Shown in pieces: positions 1 to 8,213 of a stretch of 35,555 bases of DNA. This DNA comes from an uncultured Spirochaetia bacterium (GTDB taxonomy: Bacteria; Spirochaetota; Brachyspiria; Brachyspirales; Brachyspiraceae). Made by a program: the position numbers and the translations under genes. The DNA is taken from positions 1 to 35,555 of the forward strand of contig CAMQVF010000009.1 of the NCBI GenBank assembly GCA_947038115.1, written 5' to 3'. Position 1 is the first letter of the stretch. The number at the start of each line of letters is the position of its first letter. Under the pieces are notes generated by a model. It made no database searches and was not told the origin of the DNA. It was given only the letters and a program-made list of their open reading frames with translations.

Positions 1-17
1 TAAAATATAATATATAA

Positions 18-254
18 TTTAAATCTGCTTTGGCAGAAGAGTTTTATGAAGACGCAAAAGGATATTTTGAAGAAGATGAGCAAAATATGACTAAAGAAGA
101 ATTTGCTGAATACTTCATTCTTGAGGAGTTATTTGTTCATGAAGCAGGTGAGTTTAATGCGAGTTTTAATAGTGAAATGTATTTGCCTGACCACACCATA
201 TATGTCAGTGGCAGTTTAAATGAAGGTATAATAGACATCATACTTGAAGGATAA
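18..254 (+). pseudogene. Truncated DUF2262-like protein, C-terminal fragment
   Basis: The open frame runs from just after a stop at 15-17 to a TAA at 252-254. The only start-like codon near its beginning is a TTG at 30, with no Shine-Dalgarno sequence before it, and the residues encoded ahead of it read like the middle of a protein. The last 50 or so residues (acidic, then HTIYVSG and a final EG) resemble, from memory, the C-terminus of DUF2262 proteins (H-S-I-x-V-S-G-x-L-x-x-G). DUF2262 proteins are often found in toxin-immunity neighbourhoods. I read this as the 3' remnant of a gene whose 5' part is lost or frameshifted; a sequence error or an unusual short gene is also possible. The next gene, on the other strand, looks like an immunity protein, which fits a decaying immunity cluster. 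Confidence 0.45.
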
Positions 255-275
255 ATGCGTTTTTTTTATATTTTT

Positions 276-770
276 TTATTTCAATAATATATGTTTATAG
301 ATTTCTGTTATTTCTACAATCATTTTATTAATTAATTTTTGATCAATAATAGCTTCATCAATATAAGTAAATCTAAAGCTTTCGCTATTATATTTTCCTA
401 AGAGAAATTTTATTTTATCCATAAATCTTACTACAAATAAAACATATCCTGCATCTTCAAACTCAGTAACAGGCATGAGGTATGTGTAATCATTATCAAT
501 ATCTTCTGGGTAAGTTATATTTTGCAATTTTTCAAAAGCAATTTTAGGGCAATCATTAAACAGGGCTTTATTCTCAGGTAGAGTTATAAATGGAGAAGCG
601 TCTGAAACAAGTCTGCCTAATGCGATATTGAGTGTGAAACAATTTATATCAGGTGGATAAATAATACCATTTATTGAAATCGCAAAGAAGCCGTTATCAA
701 AATCAGCTGAACTCCATTCTAATACTTCATCAATAAAGAAAGCAAATTTAAATGGGTTTCCAAAAATCAT
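276..770 (-). CDS. Imm42-like immunity protein
   Basis: A cytoplasmic 164-residue protein with no signal peptide or membrane segment. Its start, MIFGNPFKFAFFIDEVLEWS, followed by a short stretch ending in NGxxYP, matches my recollection of the Imm42 immunity family (M-I-x-G-x-P-x-K-F-A ... E-W ... F-x-N-G-x-x-x-x-x-I-N-G-x-I-Y-P). Imm42 proteins neutralise toxin domains of polymorphic toxin systems. No toxin gene is visible beside it, so it may be an orphan immunity gene protecting against siblings. The ATG at 770 opens the conserved N-terminus. The family call rests on the N-terminal signature only; the C-terminal half I do not recognise. Confidence 0.6.
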   Translation of the reverse strand: MIFGNPFKFAFFIDEVLEWSSADFDNGFFAISINGIIYPPDINCFTLNIALGRLVSDASPFITLPENKALFNDCPKIAFEKLQNITYPEDIDNDYTYLMPVTEFEDAGYVLFVVRFMDKIKFLLGKYNSESFRFTYIDEAIIDQKLINKMIVEITEIYKHILLK

Positions 771-958
771 TAATCGACACTTCCTTTTAAAATTTAATCT
801 CTAATAATAAACATCTACTTTTTTTCTTGAACTATTAAATTTACAGGAGACTTTAATGCCTCTATTAACTCTATAGATAATTTGTCAGTCTTTTTACGAG
901 TGAGACAAGTAGTAGGCGAGTCGGTGATAATATGGCTGACTTTTTCTTGCTTTAATTA

Positions 959-1375
959 CTATAAAGGACTTGAATAAAGACTTCTCCAAAGATAAAAACC
1001 TGTTTTAGCACTGTACTCAAATGTACATTCATAACTCATTATTCCCTGTTTATTGTAATTTTTTAGACTAGACTTCTCTATTTCTTCTAATCTATCTTTT
1101 GATAGTGAGCCCATAATTTTTAGAGTTCCTTCAAAATAATCTCCATATTTAGTCATACTAATTACATGTGCTGACGTAGTTTCTAAATCAAATCCATATT
1201 TATTTGCTTCTTGCTCGAGAATGCCGTCTTCTATAGTTTTAGACACAGCTATGTCTTTTATTCTATATTCTTTATATGGATTTTCAAGATCATTAGCCAA
1301 GTTAGGTGGACTAATCAAAGGACCACAGCCTATAACAAGCATCGATAAAATTGCTATTAATAATATTTGTTTCAT
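959..1375 (-). CDS. Small predicted lipoprotein
   Basis: A 138-residue protein beginning with a basic residue and a hydrophobic stretch ending LVIGC, so lipidation at Cys17 is expected and the mature protein (about 120 residues) should be anchored in a membrane facing the periplasm or the cell surface. The mature part is charged and has no cysteine pair or motif I recognise except a single later Cys. It stands alone between long non-coding stretches, so it is probably a single-gene transcript. The lipobox lacks the strict Ala/Gly-Cys rule at -3 but fits spirochaetal lipoboxes. Function unknown. Confidence 0.7.
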   Translation of the reverse strand: MKQILLIAILSMLVIGCGPLISPPNLANDLENPYKEYRIKDIAVSKTIEDGILEQEANKYGFDLETTSAHVISMTKYGDYFEGTLKIMGSLSKDRLEEIEKSSLKNYNKQGIMSYECTFEYSAKTGFYLWRSLYSSPL

Positions 1376-1823
1376 ACACTACCCCTTGTTTTTAATATAC
1401 TTTTTAGCAATAACAGACTCTTATAACATATCTTACTGATAACACCGCATTGTCAACAGAGTTTATATACGAAATCATTTCTGTATTTAATAAAGAAGAA
1501 GTATATAAAAATGATTGGTGGTATTAAAAGTAGATAGTAAAACAATATAATTCCTCAATCTATTATAAAGAATCGTACTTGCTTAATTAGCAATATATAT
1601 TATAAATTATTTTTAATCAATTACTTAATTTTGCTATTTTCATGCTCAACTTCATTGTATAACTCATTCTTTTTTAGATTATAAGAAAACTATCAATCGG
1701 CTACGCAATATTTTGAAGTCATTCAAGCGTTTAGAAAACTTAATTCAAAAGGCTAGCTGATTTTATATTTAGTAATTGTGAACTTTTATAAACTTAATAG
1801 AAATATAATCTTATTTGACAGTA
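1376..1823. other. Long intergenic region, nothing recognised
   Basis: About 450 bases of AT-rich DNA with no open frame that has a credible ribosome binding site, no tRNA and no tandem repeat visible by eye. It lies between the start of a minus-strand lipoprotein gene and the terminator of the next minus-strand gene. Promoter sequence for the lipoprotein gene at 1375 must lie in its first part, but I cannot pick one with confidence. Confidence 0.5.
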
Positions 1824-1861
1824 AAAGAAAACCCCCACCTTGAAATAAGGCAGAGGTTTTT
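1824..1861 (-). terminator. Rho-independent terminator of the repeat lipoprotein gene
   Basis: Read on the minus strand, a 14-bp stem (arms 1847-1860 and 1828-1841) closes a five-base loop and runs into U-rich sequence. On the minus strand the imperfect positions are G-U wobbles, whereas on the plus strand they become A-C mismatches, so the hairpin is built for transcripts of the lipoprotein gene ending at 1885. Confidence 0.8.
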
Positions 1862-1884
1862 ATTTTAATTAGATTTATATTTTT

Positions 1885-3204
1885 TTAATTTAGCTTACCA
1901 ACAATTGTAAATTCAACATCTTTCTCATAAGTACCATCGCTAAATATATGTTCATCATGGAACCTTATGCGAAAAGTAACTATCAATACAGCATTTAAAT
2001 CACTCCACTCATAATCCACATTGTTAGACTTTTTTTTGATTCTAACATCAACAGGGGTGTAATATACGCCTTCAGGGTAATCTGCACTATATATATTATT
2101 ATCATCAAACACTTTGTTAAGAGATGCAATTACTGCATTTCTTTTCGCATTACCTTTGTCACTTCCATGAAAAGAAACGCTAACACTTTTAGGTGGCTTA
2201 AATCCAGCACCAAATGTAATTGAAGCTACTCCTGCCTTTCCAGGTGACGGGTTTATAGCATCAGTAGTGAATGGAGTTTCATCAATTGTTTGCTGTGTGT
2301 CTATAAAAGCTCCTCTGAAATTTATTTTAACTTTTCTAGTAGAAGCACCTTCAAACTTATAACCAGAAGCTGCCTTAAAAGTAACTGTAATATTACCACT
2401 TGCATCCCAGCCAGCATAGCCATCCATCTTAAATTCACCAACAGAGGCAATTACTATACCTTTATTTGCAGGTAGAACCATAGACTCTATAGCCTTTTTT
2501 ACCGCAAGGAATTTCTCAGTAGTTAAGTTATCTTTATTATTAAAGTTAACAGCAACTTTACTTGTAACCTCAGCAAAGCCAGCAGGAATTGTAAAACCAG
2601 CTATTTGAGCTCTGCCCGTGGTAGAAGCAATCGCAGGTATAGAAAATGCAGATTCATCTATTACTGGAATTTCAAATCCACGACCAGTTAAATTTATTTT
2701 AAATATTTTAGTAGTAGTCTTGTCCTCAAACGTAGAACCATCGACTGTTTTAATAGTAACAGTGGCTGTAGAAGAAGTAGCATTCTTAATTATTACCTCA
2801 ACTGTTGATTCTGTCGACAAGCCCACAACCGCATTTTCTTTCACTGTAAGTATGGCGTTTACTGCTTGTGTAACACTATTCGTTATAGCAGCCATTTGTT
2901 TTACACCCGTATTATCAGAACTGCTTAAACTGATAGCAGCTGAGTCTTCTTTAAATGCACCCTTTTCTACTTTTAGACTAATTACACCTCTATTAATTCC
3001 AGCCCTTCCTTGAGCTTGAGTAATAGCAATCGATTGATCATTAAGCGCACCATTAAAAGCTATTGCTAATTGACTATTAGATACAATTGTTTTTGCAGTA
3101 ATATCACCACCAATATCATCACTTGGATCAAGAGATTCCGAAGAGCATGATGCAAGCACAAATACCATGCTTAATAATGCCATATTGAAAATAAATTTCT
3201 TCAT
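1885..3204 (-). CDS. Predicted lipoprotein with three diverged repeats
   Basis: A 439-residue protein with a signal peptide ending VLASC (lipid-anchored Cys20). The mature part seems to be three copies of one domain of roughly 120-130 residues: about 50-177, 183-300 and 308-439. Each copy starts with a phenylalanine-rich strand (AIAFNGAL, FSIPAI, SITFGAGF), has a central helix-like segment, then an IxVTFK-type strand and a closing basic strand (KINLTGRGF, KINFRGAF, and a degenerate third). The composition (Ser, Thr, Ala, Val, few Cys) suggests a beta-rich exported protein. A good ribosome binding site (AAGGAG) sits just before the ATG, and a promoter candidate and a terminator frame the gene, so it is monocistronic. 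I do not recognise the family; likely a genus-restricted surface or periplasmic lipoprotein. Confidence 0.75.
   Translation of the reverse strand: MKKFIFNMALLSMVFVLASCSSESLDPSDDIGGDITAKTIVSNSQLAIAFNGALNDQSIAITQAQGRAGINRGVISLKVEKGAFKEDSAAISLSSSDNTGVKQMAAITNSVTQAVNAILTVKENAVVGLSTESTVEVIIKNATSSTATVTIKTVDGSTFEDKTTTKIFKINLTGRGFEIPVIDESAFSIPAIASTTGRAQIAGFTIPAGFAEVTSKVAVNFNNKDNLTTEKFLAVKKAIESMVLPANKGIVIASVGEFKMDGYAGWDASGNITVTFKAASGYKFEGASTRKVKINFRGAFIDTQQTIDETPFTTDAINPSPGKAGVASITFGAGFKPPKSVSVSFHGSDKGNAKRNAVIASLNKVFDDNNIYSADYPEGVYYTPVDVRIKKKSNNVDYEWSDLNAVLIVTFRIRFHDEHIFSDGTYEKDVEFTIVGKLN
1888..3057 (-). repeat. Triplicated domain coding region inside the lipoprotein gene
   Basis: Three protein-level repeats are encoded at about 3057-2674, 2658-2305 and 2283-1888. 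They are diverged, with little exact DNA identity by eye, so this looks like an old internal triplication rather than a recent expansion. Unit boundaries are estimates from repeated strand patterns. Confidence 0.55.
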
Positions 3205-3271
3205 AAATTCTCCTTAATTTATATAGTCTAAAATTTTTTATAAGCATATTTTATTTATATACTATACTTAT

Positions 3272-3299
3272 AATATAGTATTTTTTTTGAATTTGTCTA
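3272..3299 (-). promoter_or_regulatory. Candidate sigma70-type promoter for the repeat lipoprotein gene
   Basis: On the minus strand, TAGACA (3299-3294) and TATATT (3277-3272) are separated by 16 bases, about 70 bases before the ATG at 3204. Each box has one mismatch to consensus. AT-rich background makes chance matches common. Confidence 0.4.
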
Positions 3300-3515
3300 C
3301 TATTTTTTCTACCAAAAAAAACTACATCACACCCAAGCACCGTAAGTCCATAGAATATCTGGATAAGTTTGTACACTTGTAATACTCCTGCCTACTTTTT
3401 GAGAATTATATAATAAATTTATTAGCTAGTTTTGAATATAACAGTGTTTGAGATGGCAACGCCTTTTATTTTTTTAAAGTAAATTATAAAAGTTCGATTT
3501 AATTGTTAATATCAC
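3300..3515. other. Intergenic region between divergent transcripts
   Basis: About 215 bases between the promoter of the minus-strand lipoprotein gene and that of the small basic protein gene. No credible gene, RNA structure or repeat was seen. Confidence 0.4.
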
Positions 3516-3543
3516 TTGAAATTATTTTATAATATGATAGAAT
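3516..3543 (+). promoter_or_regulatory. Promoter candidate for the small ribosomal-type protein and possibly the Nuo-like triad
   Basis: TTGAAA (3516-3521) and TAGAAT (3538-3543) are 16 bases apart. Start of transcription would be near 3550, leaving a short leader before the GGGAG ribosome binding site at 3570-3574. Confidence 0.55.
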
Positions 3544-3579
3544 GAACTATTGATTTGTAAATAAAAAAAGGGAGTGTAC

Positions 3580-3669
3580 ATGCCTTCAGGAAGAAAAAGA
3601 CTTCGTCAAAAAATGGCTACGCATAAACGTAAGAAGCGTTTACGTAAGAATAGACATAAAAAGAAATAG
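3580..3669 (+). CDS. 29-residue basic ribosomal-type protein (AURKAIP1/COX24, mS38/bS22-like)
   Basis: A short gene with a strong GGGAG ribosome binding site six bases before the ATG. The product starts MPSGRKRLRQKMATHKRKKR and is almost entirely Lys, Arg and His. This is the core of the COX24/AURKAIP1 family: the C-terminal part of the mitochondrial small-subunit protein mS38, the mycobacterial protein bS22, and very similar tiny proteins annotated in Bacteroidetes. The likely role is binding 16S rRNA in the small ribosomal subunit; that is knowledge of the family, not shown here. It precedes the Nuo-like triad by 62 bases and may share its transcript. At 29 residues it is easily missed by gene callers. 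Confidence 0.85.
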   Translation: MPSGRKRLRQKMATHKRKKRLRKNRHKKK

Positions 3670-3731
3670 TTAATCTAAAACTTTAGGGCTACATATTTAC
3701 TTTATTCTAATAGGGATGTTTTCAAGATATA

Positions 3732-4013
3732 ATGAAAAGGGACGCTGTAACAATCATAGAAGTTTGTGTTGGGCTTAATTGTGCCCTAAGTGGTTCATAT
3801 TTATTACTTGAGAACATCAAGACACACTATAATTTGGAAATAGGCTCTGTTTCTGATAACGGGATATTAATTGTAGAAAAAGAGTGTGTTCGTGACTGTC
3901 CATGTGGAGTAATCATCTTTATTAATGGTCTAGCATATAAACAGAAATCGTTTAAAGATATTATAAAGTATATTGATGCCCTAAGTATAAGAAAACATTT
4001 GTATGATTATTAA
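3732..4013 (+). CDS. NuoE-like thioredoxin-fold [2Fe-2S] protein, short form
   Basis: A 93-residue protein corresponding to the C-terminal thioredoxin-like domain of NuoE/HydC, without the N-terminal helical domain (complete NuoE is about 160 residues; compare the one starting at 30560). The four cluster ligands are in place: Cys12-x4-Cys17 and Cys52-x3-Cys56, with an additional Cys58. It should bind a [2Fe-2S] cluster and pass electrons. It lies three bases before a NuoF-like gene, which is three bases before a NuoG-like gene, so the three are one operon and presumably one complex. No strong ribosome binding site is visible before the ATG. Confidence 0.75.
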   Translation: MKRDAVTIIEVCVGLNCALSGSYLLLENIKTHYNLEIGSVSDNGILIVEKECVRDCPCGVIIFINGLAYKQKSFKDIIKYIDALSIRKHLYDY

Positions 4014-4016
4014 ATA

Positions 4017-5162
4017 ATGTCAATTTCATTGTATAGAGACAACACTAATTTATCTTCTTTAATTAAATATAAAGAAAAATATGATACCTATTCTTCTTAT
4101 TCTATAATAAGTAATTCTATCATGTCGTATATTAAAGAGTCTGAATTATATTCAAAAGATATTTTTCAAAACAGAATATATAATTTACTCGTACAAACAA
4201 AAGAAGATAATGATATAATTCATATAAATGCTTTAGCTTTAGACTATTTATGTTTTAAAGACATTGATATTATAAAAACCTCAACGCATCTAATCATAGA
4301 TGGTCTGCTTACTCTGTCAAAAATAACTGGTATAAATTTAATAAATATATATTTATACGAAACCTATTTAGAAGAAAAGCAAATACTTATAAAAGCCATA
4401 AAAGAAGCTAAAGAAATTGGCTATTTAAACAAAGTAGAAATATCGATTTTCACAGATAAAGCAATCACATATAATGACTTAAACAAATTCAAATTTTTAT
4501 TTTGTCTCGAGTCAGTAGCAAATATAGCATTAATCGCACAAACTGGCGCCTTTAGTAAACTCAAAAAAGAAAAAAATGACAGTTTGCTCATAAGCATGAC
4601 AGGCGACATTAAAAATATAGGCTTATATGAAGTTGAAGTTGGCACTAGCTTGACTGACTTAATAAGAGCCGCTGGTGGAATAAAAAAAGAACATGCTATT
4701 AAATGTGTCTTTGTGGGTGGATTTAGCTCAAAACCATTATCTGAAAATGAAGCAAACAGACTAAAAATCAGCTATGAAGATTTTAATAATAACGGTATTT
4801 TAATGGGAAATGGAATTATATGTGTAATAAAAGAAAGCACTTGCATTATTAGAGTTATACTAAAAATAGTTTCATTCGGCATATCGATATCTTGCAAAAA
4901 ATGTTTTCCTTGTATGAATGGATTTGTAGCGGTCAAGTATTATCTTGAAGAAATTCTAATCAATAAAGCAACTAAAAATCATATTACAATTATAAAAGAA
5001 ATCTTAGATATGATATATTTATATTCATTATGTGAACAAATAAAATTATTATCAAAATCTATAAACAATACTATAGAAATGTTTGAAAGTGAAATATTTT
5101 ACGCAATAGAAAATAAATCAACCATGTATAGCTTTTACGAACCAGAAGAGAGTGTCGAATAA
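4017..5162 (+). CDS. Degenerate NuoF-like protein (SLBB and Fe-S domains, NADH site lost)
   Basis: A 381-residue protein. From about residue 190 it follows NuoF closely: an SLBB-type segment (GLYEVEVGTSLTDLIRAAGG, compare GVYEVPMGTTLRELI in true NuoF), then a cluster-binding segment SCKKCFPCMNG in place of ESCGKCxPCRxG, so three of the four N3 ligands are evident and a later Cys in YSLCEQ may be the fourth. The N-terminal half aligns only weakly and lacks both GRGGAGFP and GAGAxxCGEETAL, the FMN and NADH-binding signatures that are intact in the paralogue at 31059. It probably carries electrons but cannot use NADH in the usual way. Central gene of a three-gene operon; start ATG at 4017 overlaps no other gene. 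Confidence 0.65.
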   Translation: MSISLYRDNTNLSSLIKYKEKYDTYSSYSIISNSIMSYIKESELYSKDIFQNRIYNLLVQTKEDNDIIHINALALDYLCFKDIDIIKTSTHLIIDGLLTLSKITGINLINIYLYETYLEEKQILIKAIKEAKEIGYLNKVEISIFTDKAITYNDLNKFKFLFCLESVANIALIAQTGAFSKLKKEKNDSLLISMTGDIKNIGLYEVEVGTSLTDLIRAAGGIKKEHAIKCVFVGGFSSKPLSENEANRLKISYEDFNNNGILMGNGIICVIKESTCIIRVILKIVSFGISISCKKCFPCMNGFVAVKYYLEEILINKATKNHITIIKEILDMIYLYSLCEQIKLLSKSINNTIEMFESEIFYAIENKSTMYSFYEPEESVE

Positions 5163-5165
5163 AAT

Positions 5166-6512
5166 ATGATTACAATTTCGATAGACGACAATTTAATAAA
5201 ATCACTAAAAAATGATACGATTTTGCAAGCAAGTATAAGAAGCAATATAGACATTCCTCATTTATGTGACGGTGTTTCTAATGACACTAAAGAAGTTTCA
5301 TGCCGACTTTGCATGGTTTATGTGAAAAAAAAAGGTGAAGAAAACTTTACACTTTTATCTGCATGTAAAACAAAAATCGAAAATGATATGATTATTATTA
5401 GTGATAAAAGCGATGAGATAAAAAAACATCGAAAATATCTTTTACTTTCAATAATGCATACACATAATGCTTCTTGTAAATTTTGCGATATTAATGATAT
5501 TTGCCGACTAAAAAAGTATTTAGATAAATATAATGTTGATTATGAATCTATAAATATAACATCTCCGCTTGAAAATGAAGAAAAAATAAATAAATTGCCA
5601 AGCATTTTGAAAGCTAACTACGACAGATGCATTCATTGCGATTTGTGTAAAAGATCCGACAAAGTATCGATAAAAAATTATAAAACAATGATAGCCGATA
5701 TCTGTGCCACTTATGTTTTCACGAGTGAGCATTTTAATAAAAATTATAACTATAATCAAACAATATCTGAAATTAAAAGCTATTGTACATTTTGTTCTGT
5801 TTTATGTGAATGTAAATACTTATTTGGAAGAAAAGAAATATTTTCTATAGAGTCTATGACGAATAAAAAATATGGAATATGTGACAAAGGAAGAGAAATT
5901 CCACATATATCAAAATTTCCTTTACTTGACAACATATTAAAAAATGGAAACAAAGAAAGCCTTAAATCTGCTAGAAGATTATATAAAGAATTTTTTTTAA
6001 TATTCAAAGAAAATGAGGCTTGTGCTTCACTTTCCGCATTTTACCCAATCGAAGATATGGAAGAAGCTAAAAATGAATGCTTAAGATTAAATATAAAAAT
6101 CACTGGCTATAGAAAACCAAAACTCGCAACAGAAACTATAGTGCAAAATGAAAACATAAGTAATTTTCACGCTATAGATATAGTAGGCAATGACAAAGTC
6201 GATATATTTGAAAATCCAAAAAGTATAGATAAAGACTTAAAATTATTTTTTATAATAAGTGATTATTTGCTTGAAAGTGAGCCTTGGTTTATAAAATTCT
6301 GCGAACAATATAGCGGTAAATATGTAATTTTCACGCCTTACAACTCTACCCCAGCCCATAATGCATATCTAGCTTTTCCAATAGCTAATTTTGGAGAATT
6401 TGAAGGCACATATATAGATAAGCATAAACACAAAAGAAAAATTTCGAAAATACTTACTCTTAATAAAAATCGAATGACAATAAAAAATTTAATAAAGTAT
6501 TTGTATTTATAA
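5166..6512 (+). CDS. NuoG-like Fe-S protein, short form
   Basis: A 448-residue protein with the NuoG domain order. Residues about 1-75 form a plant-type [2Fe-2S] domain (four Cys in the pattern C-x10-C-x2-C-x15-C). The His-ligated cluster motif H-x3-C-x2-C-x5-C follows (HNASCKFCDINDIC). Next is CIHCDLC with a later Cys, and then the N7-type motif C-x2-C-x3-C with a fourth Cys in YGICDKGR, which begins the molybdopterin-oxidoreductase-like domain. That last domain is cut to about 200 residues but still ends with the NuoG-like FGEFEGTY strand. The ligands for most clusters look intact, so this is not a dead gene; the sequence is much diverged from standard NuoG. Partner of the preceding NuoE-like and NuoF-like proteins. 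Confidence 0.7.
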   Translation: MITISIDDNLIKSLKNDTILQASIRSNIDIPHLCDGVSNDTKEVSCRLCMVYVKKKGEENFTLLSACKTKIENDMIIISDKSDEIKKHRKYLLLSIMHTHNASCKFCDINDICRLKKYLDKYNVDYESINITSPLENEEKINKLPSILKANYDRCIHCDLCKRSDKVSIKNYKTMIADICATYVFTSEHFNKNYNYNQTISEIKSYCTFCSVLCECKYLFGRKEIFSIESMTNKKYGICDKGREIPHISKFPLLDNILKNGNKESLKSARRLYKEFFLIFKENEACASLSAFYPIEDMEEAKNECLRLNIKITGYRKPKLATETIVQNENISNFHAIDIVGNDKVDIFENPKSIDKDLKLFFIISDYLLESEPWFIKFCEQYSGKYVIFTPYNSTPAHNAYLAFPIANFGEFEGTYIDKHKHKRKISKILTLNKNRMTIKNLIKYLYL

Positions 6513-6653
6513 ATAAAATAAACTATAATTGAAGTACGAGTGAGATAATTTGGCTCTATATTTAGAGTGAAAATATTTCCTACGTTTCTATAATATGTGA
6601 AATACTTTTTTTAGTTCCAATGAATTGTTTATATTTTGAGAATGGGAGGTATT

Positions 6654-8213
6654 ATGCAAAAAAGAACAGACTTGCTGTGCAGTTTAAAAGACAAAACCTA
6701 TGACATTACAGTTGTTGGTGGTGGTGTCATTGGAGCAAGCATAGGCTATATCGCTTCGCGAGCAGGACTTAAAGTCTTAATTATTGATAAAAATGATTTC
6801 GCATCCGGCGCATCCTCAAAAACAAATAAAATAATATCTGGTGTATTTGATAAAATTGGTAAATTAAAAAAAGGACCTCTTGTTCAACTACTTAAAGAAA
6901 GAAGAAGAATAATGAAAAAATCTTCGTCTGATCCTATTGGAATATTTTCACTTACATATGATTATAAAAATCTGGGTATGTTTAGACAAGAAATGAAAGT
7001 TCTATTTTATGAGGCCTTGGCTTTTTTTAGCCCTCCTAAAATGCATAAAATTCATAGCACATCAACTACAATCAGCCATTTTCCAAGTTTAATTAATAAT
7101 GATATGACAGGTTCTATTGAGTATTATGAATCAAGTATTGATGACGCACGCTACACATTAGAACTTTTGTTTGAAGCAGAAAGATCTGGCGCCGATATAA
7201 TAAATCATGCCGAACTAACTGCTTTTGATTATGATATAAATAGTATTAAAAAATTACTAGTCGCCGACAAGTCAACTAGACGTGTTTATGAAGTTAATAC
7301 AAAAAATACTATTGTAGCCGCTGGACATTGGAGTCATGATATAAATGTTTTGCTTCCTAAAAGTAATTGTTTCAAAAATAAAAATGTCTATGTTAAAGGA
7401 ACGCAAATATATCTCGATACAAAATATTTAGATATAAAAAAAGCATTAATGTTGCCTCCAACCTATAAAGACAGTAGCGTCTATATTATTCCTTGGAAAG
7501 AAAATACTCTAGTAATAGGTAATACTTTAAAAAAATACACTAAAAAAAATACATGCATACATGCGACTAGTGACGAAGTTGAGTATTTACTTGATGTTTA
7601 TAATCTTTATTTTAATGCCCCAGTAAATAAACATAATATTATAACAACTCAATCAAGTTTAGTTCCAGAAGATAAATCATATTTCAATGTACAAAAACAT
7701 CCTTCATATAATTATTATACAATTGATGGCGGATCATTTACAATGTCTGGACATATTGCACATACTGCATTAAAAATGATGTTCCCAAATGTTTTGAGAT
7801 GGAACAGAACTGATACTATAATGCATAAAAAAACAAATGAAAAAGTTGACTGGATTTTACCAGAATCGACTTTGAATTTTTTATACTCTTATTATGGTTA
7901 TATCAATTTGGCCTTGAGAGTTAATGAAATGTGCAAAAAAGATGCTAGCCTTCTCGAATTTGTTGGTAATGATGACAGAATTCCTCGTGGGCTTATTCAT
8001 TATTTTGTTAAAAAAGAACATGCATGCCATTTAGATGATGTAATGTCTAGACGACTTAGATTTATATTAACTGAAAATGATTGTGCAACTTTATTATCAG
8101 AGCAAATAGCACAAGAAATGGCTTCAATTTTGAATTGGGATGAAAATAGAAAAGAATCTGAAATTAAAAGATATAGAACAGAAATTAAAAAAAATAGAAT
8201 ATCACTTTTTTAG
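6654..8213 (+). CDS. glpD: FAD-dependent glycerol-3-phosphate dehydrogenase
   Basis: A 519-residue protein of the GlpA/GlpD family, oxidising glycerol 3-phosphate to dihydroxyacetone phosphate with FAD. The N-terminus has the Rossmann motif VVGGGVIGASIGYIASRAGL and the family signature DFASGASSKTNKII. The C-terminal 110 residues form the extra helical domain of GlpA/GlpD. I start it at the ATG at 6654, four bases after GGGAGG, not at the in-frame TTG at 6636 which has no such site. The GlpD versus GlpA name cannot be settled; no glpB or glpC is adjacent. The gene follows the Nuo-like triad by about 140 bases, so its quinone or other electron acceptor is an open question. It converges on ispE with a 4-base overlap. 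Confidence 0.85.
   Translation: MQKRTDLLCSLKDKTYDITVVGGGVIGASIGYIASRAGLKVLIIDKNDFASGASSKTNKIISGVFDKIGKLKKGPLVQLLKERRRIMKKSSSDPIGIFSLTYDYKNLGMFRQEMKVLFYEALAFFSPPKMHKIHSTSTTISHFPSLINNDMTGSIEYYESSIDDARYTLELLFEAERSGADIINHAELTAFDYDINSIKKLLVADKSTRRVYEVNTKNTIVAAGHWSHDINVLLPKSNCFKNKNVYVKGTQIYLDTKYLDIKKALMLPPTYKDSSVYIIPWKENTLVIGNTLKKYTKKNTCIHATSDEVEYLLDVYNLYFNAPVNKHNIITTQSSLVPEDKSYFNVQKHPSYNYYTIDGGSFTMSGHIAHTALKMMFPNVLRWNRTDTIMHKKTNEKVDWILPESTLNFLYSYYGYINLALRVNEMCKKDASLLEFVGNDDRIPRGLIHYFVKKEHACHLDDVMSRRLRFILTENDCATLLSEQIAQEMASILNWDENRKESEIKRYRTEIKKNRISLF

Noticed and set aside
6541-6600. Small CTCTA/TAGAG hairpin after the NuoG-like gene
   Set aside because: Only a five-base stem and no U run; not counted as a terminator.
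6636-6653. TTG start for the glycerol-3-phosphate dehydrogenase
   Set aside because: The GGGAGG site lies between this TTG and the ATG at 6654, so the ATG is the real start.
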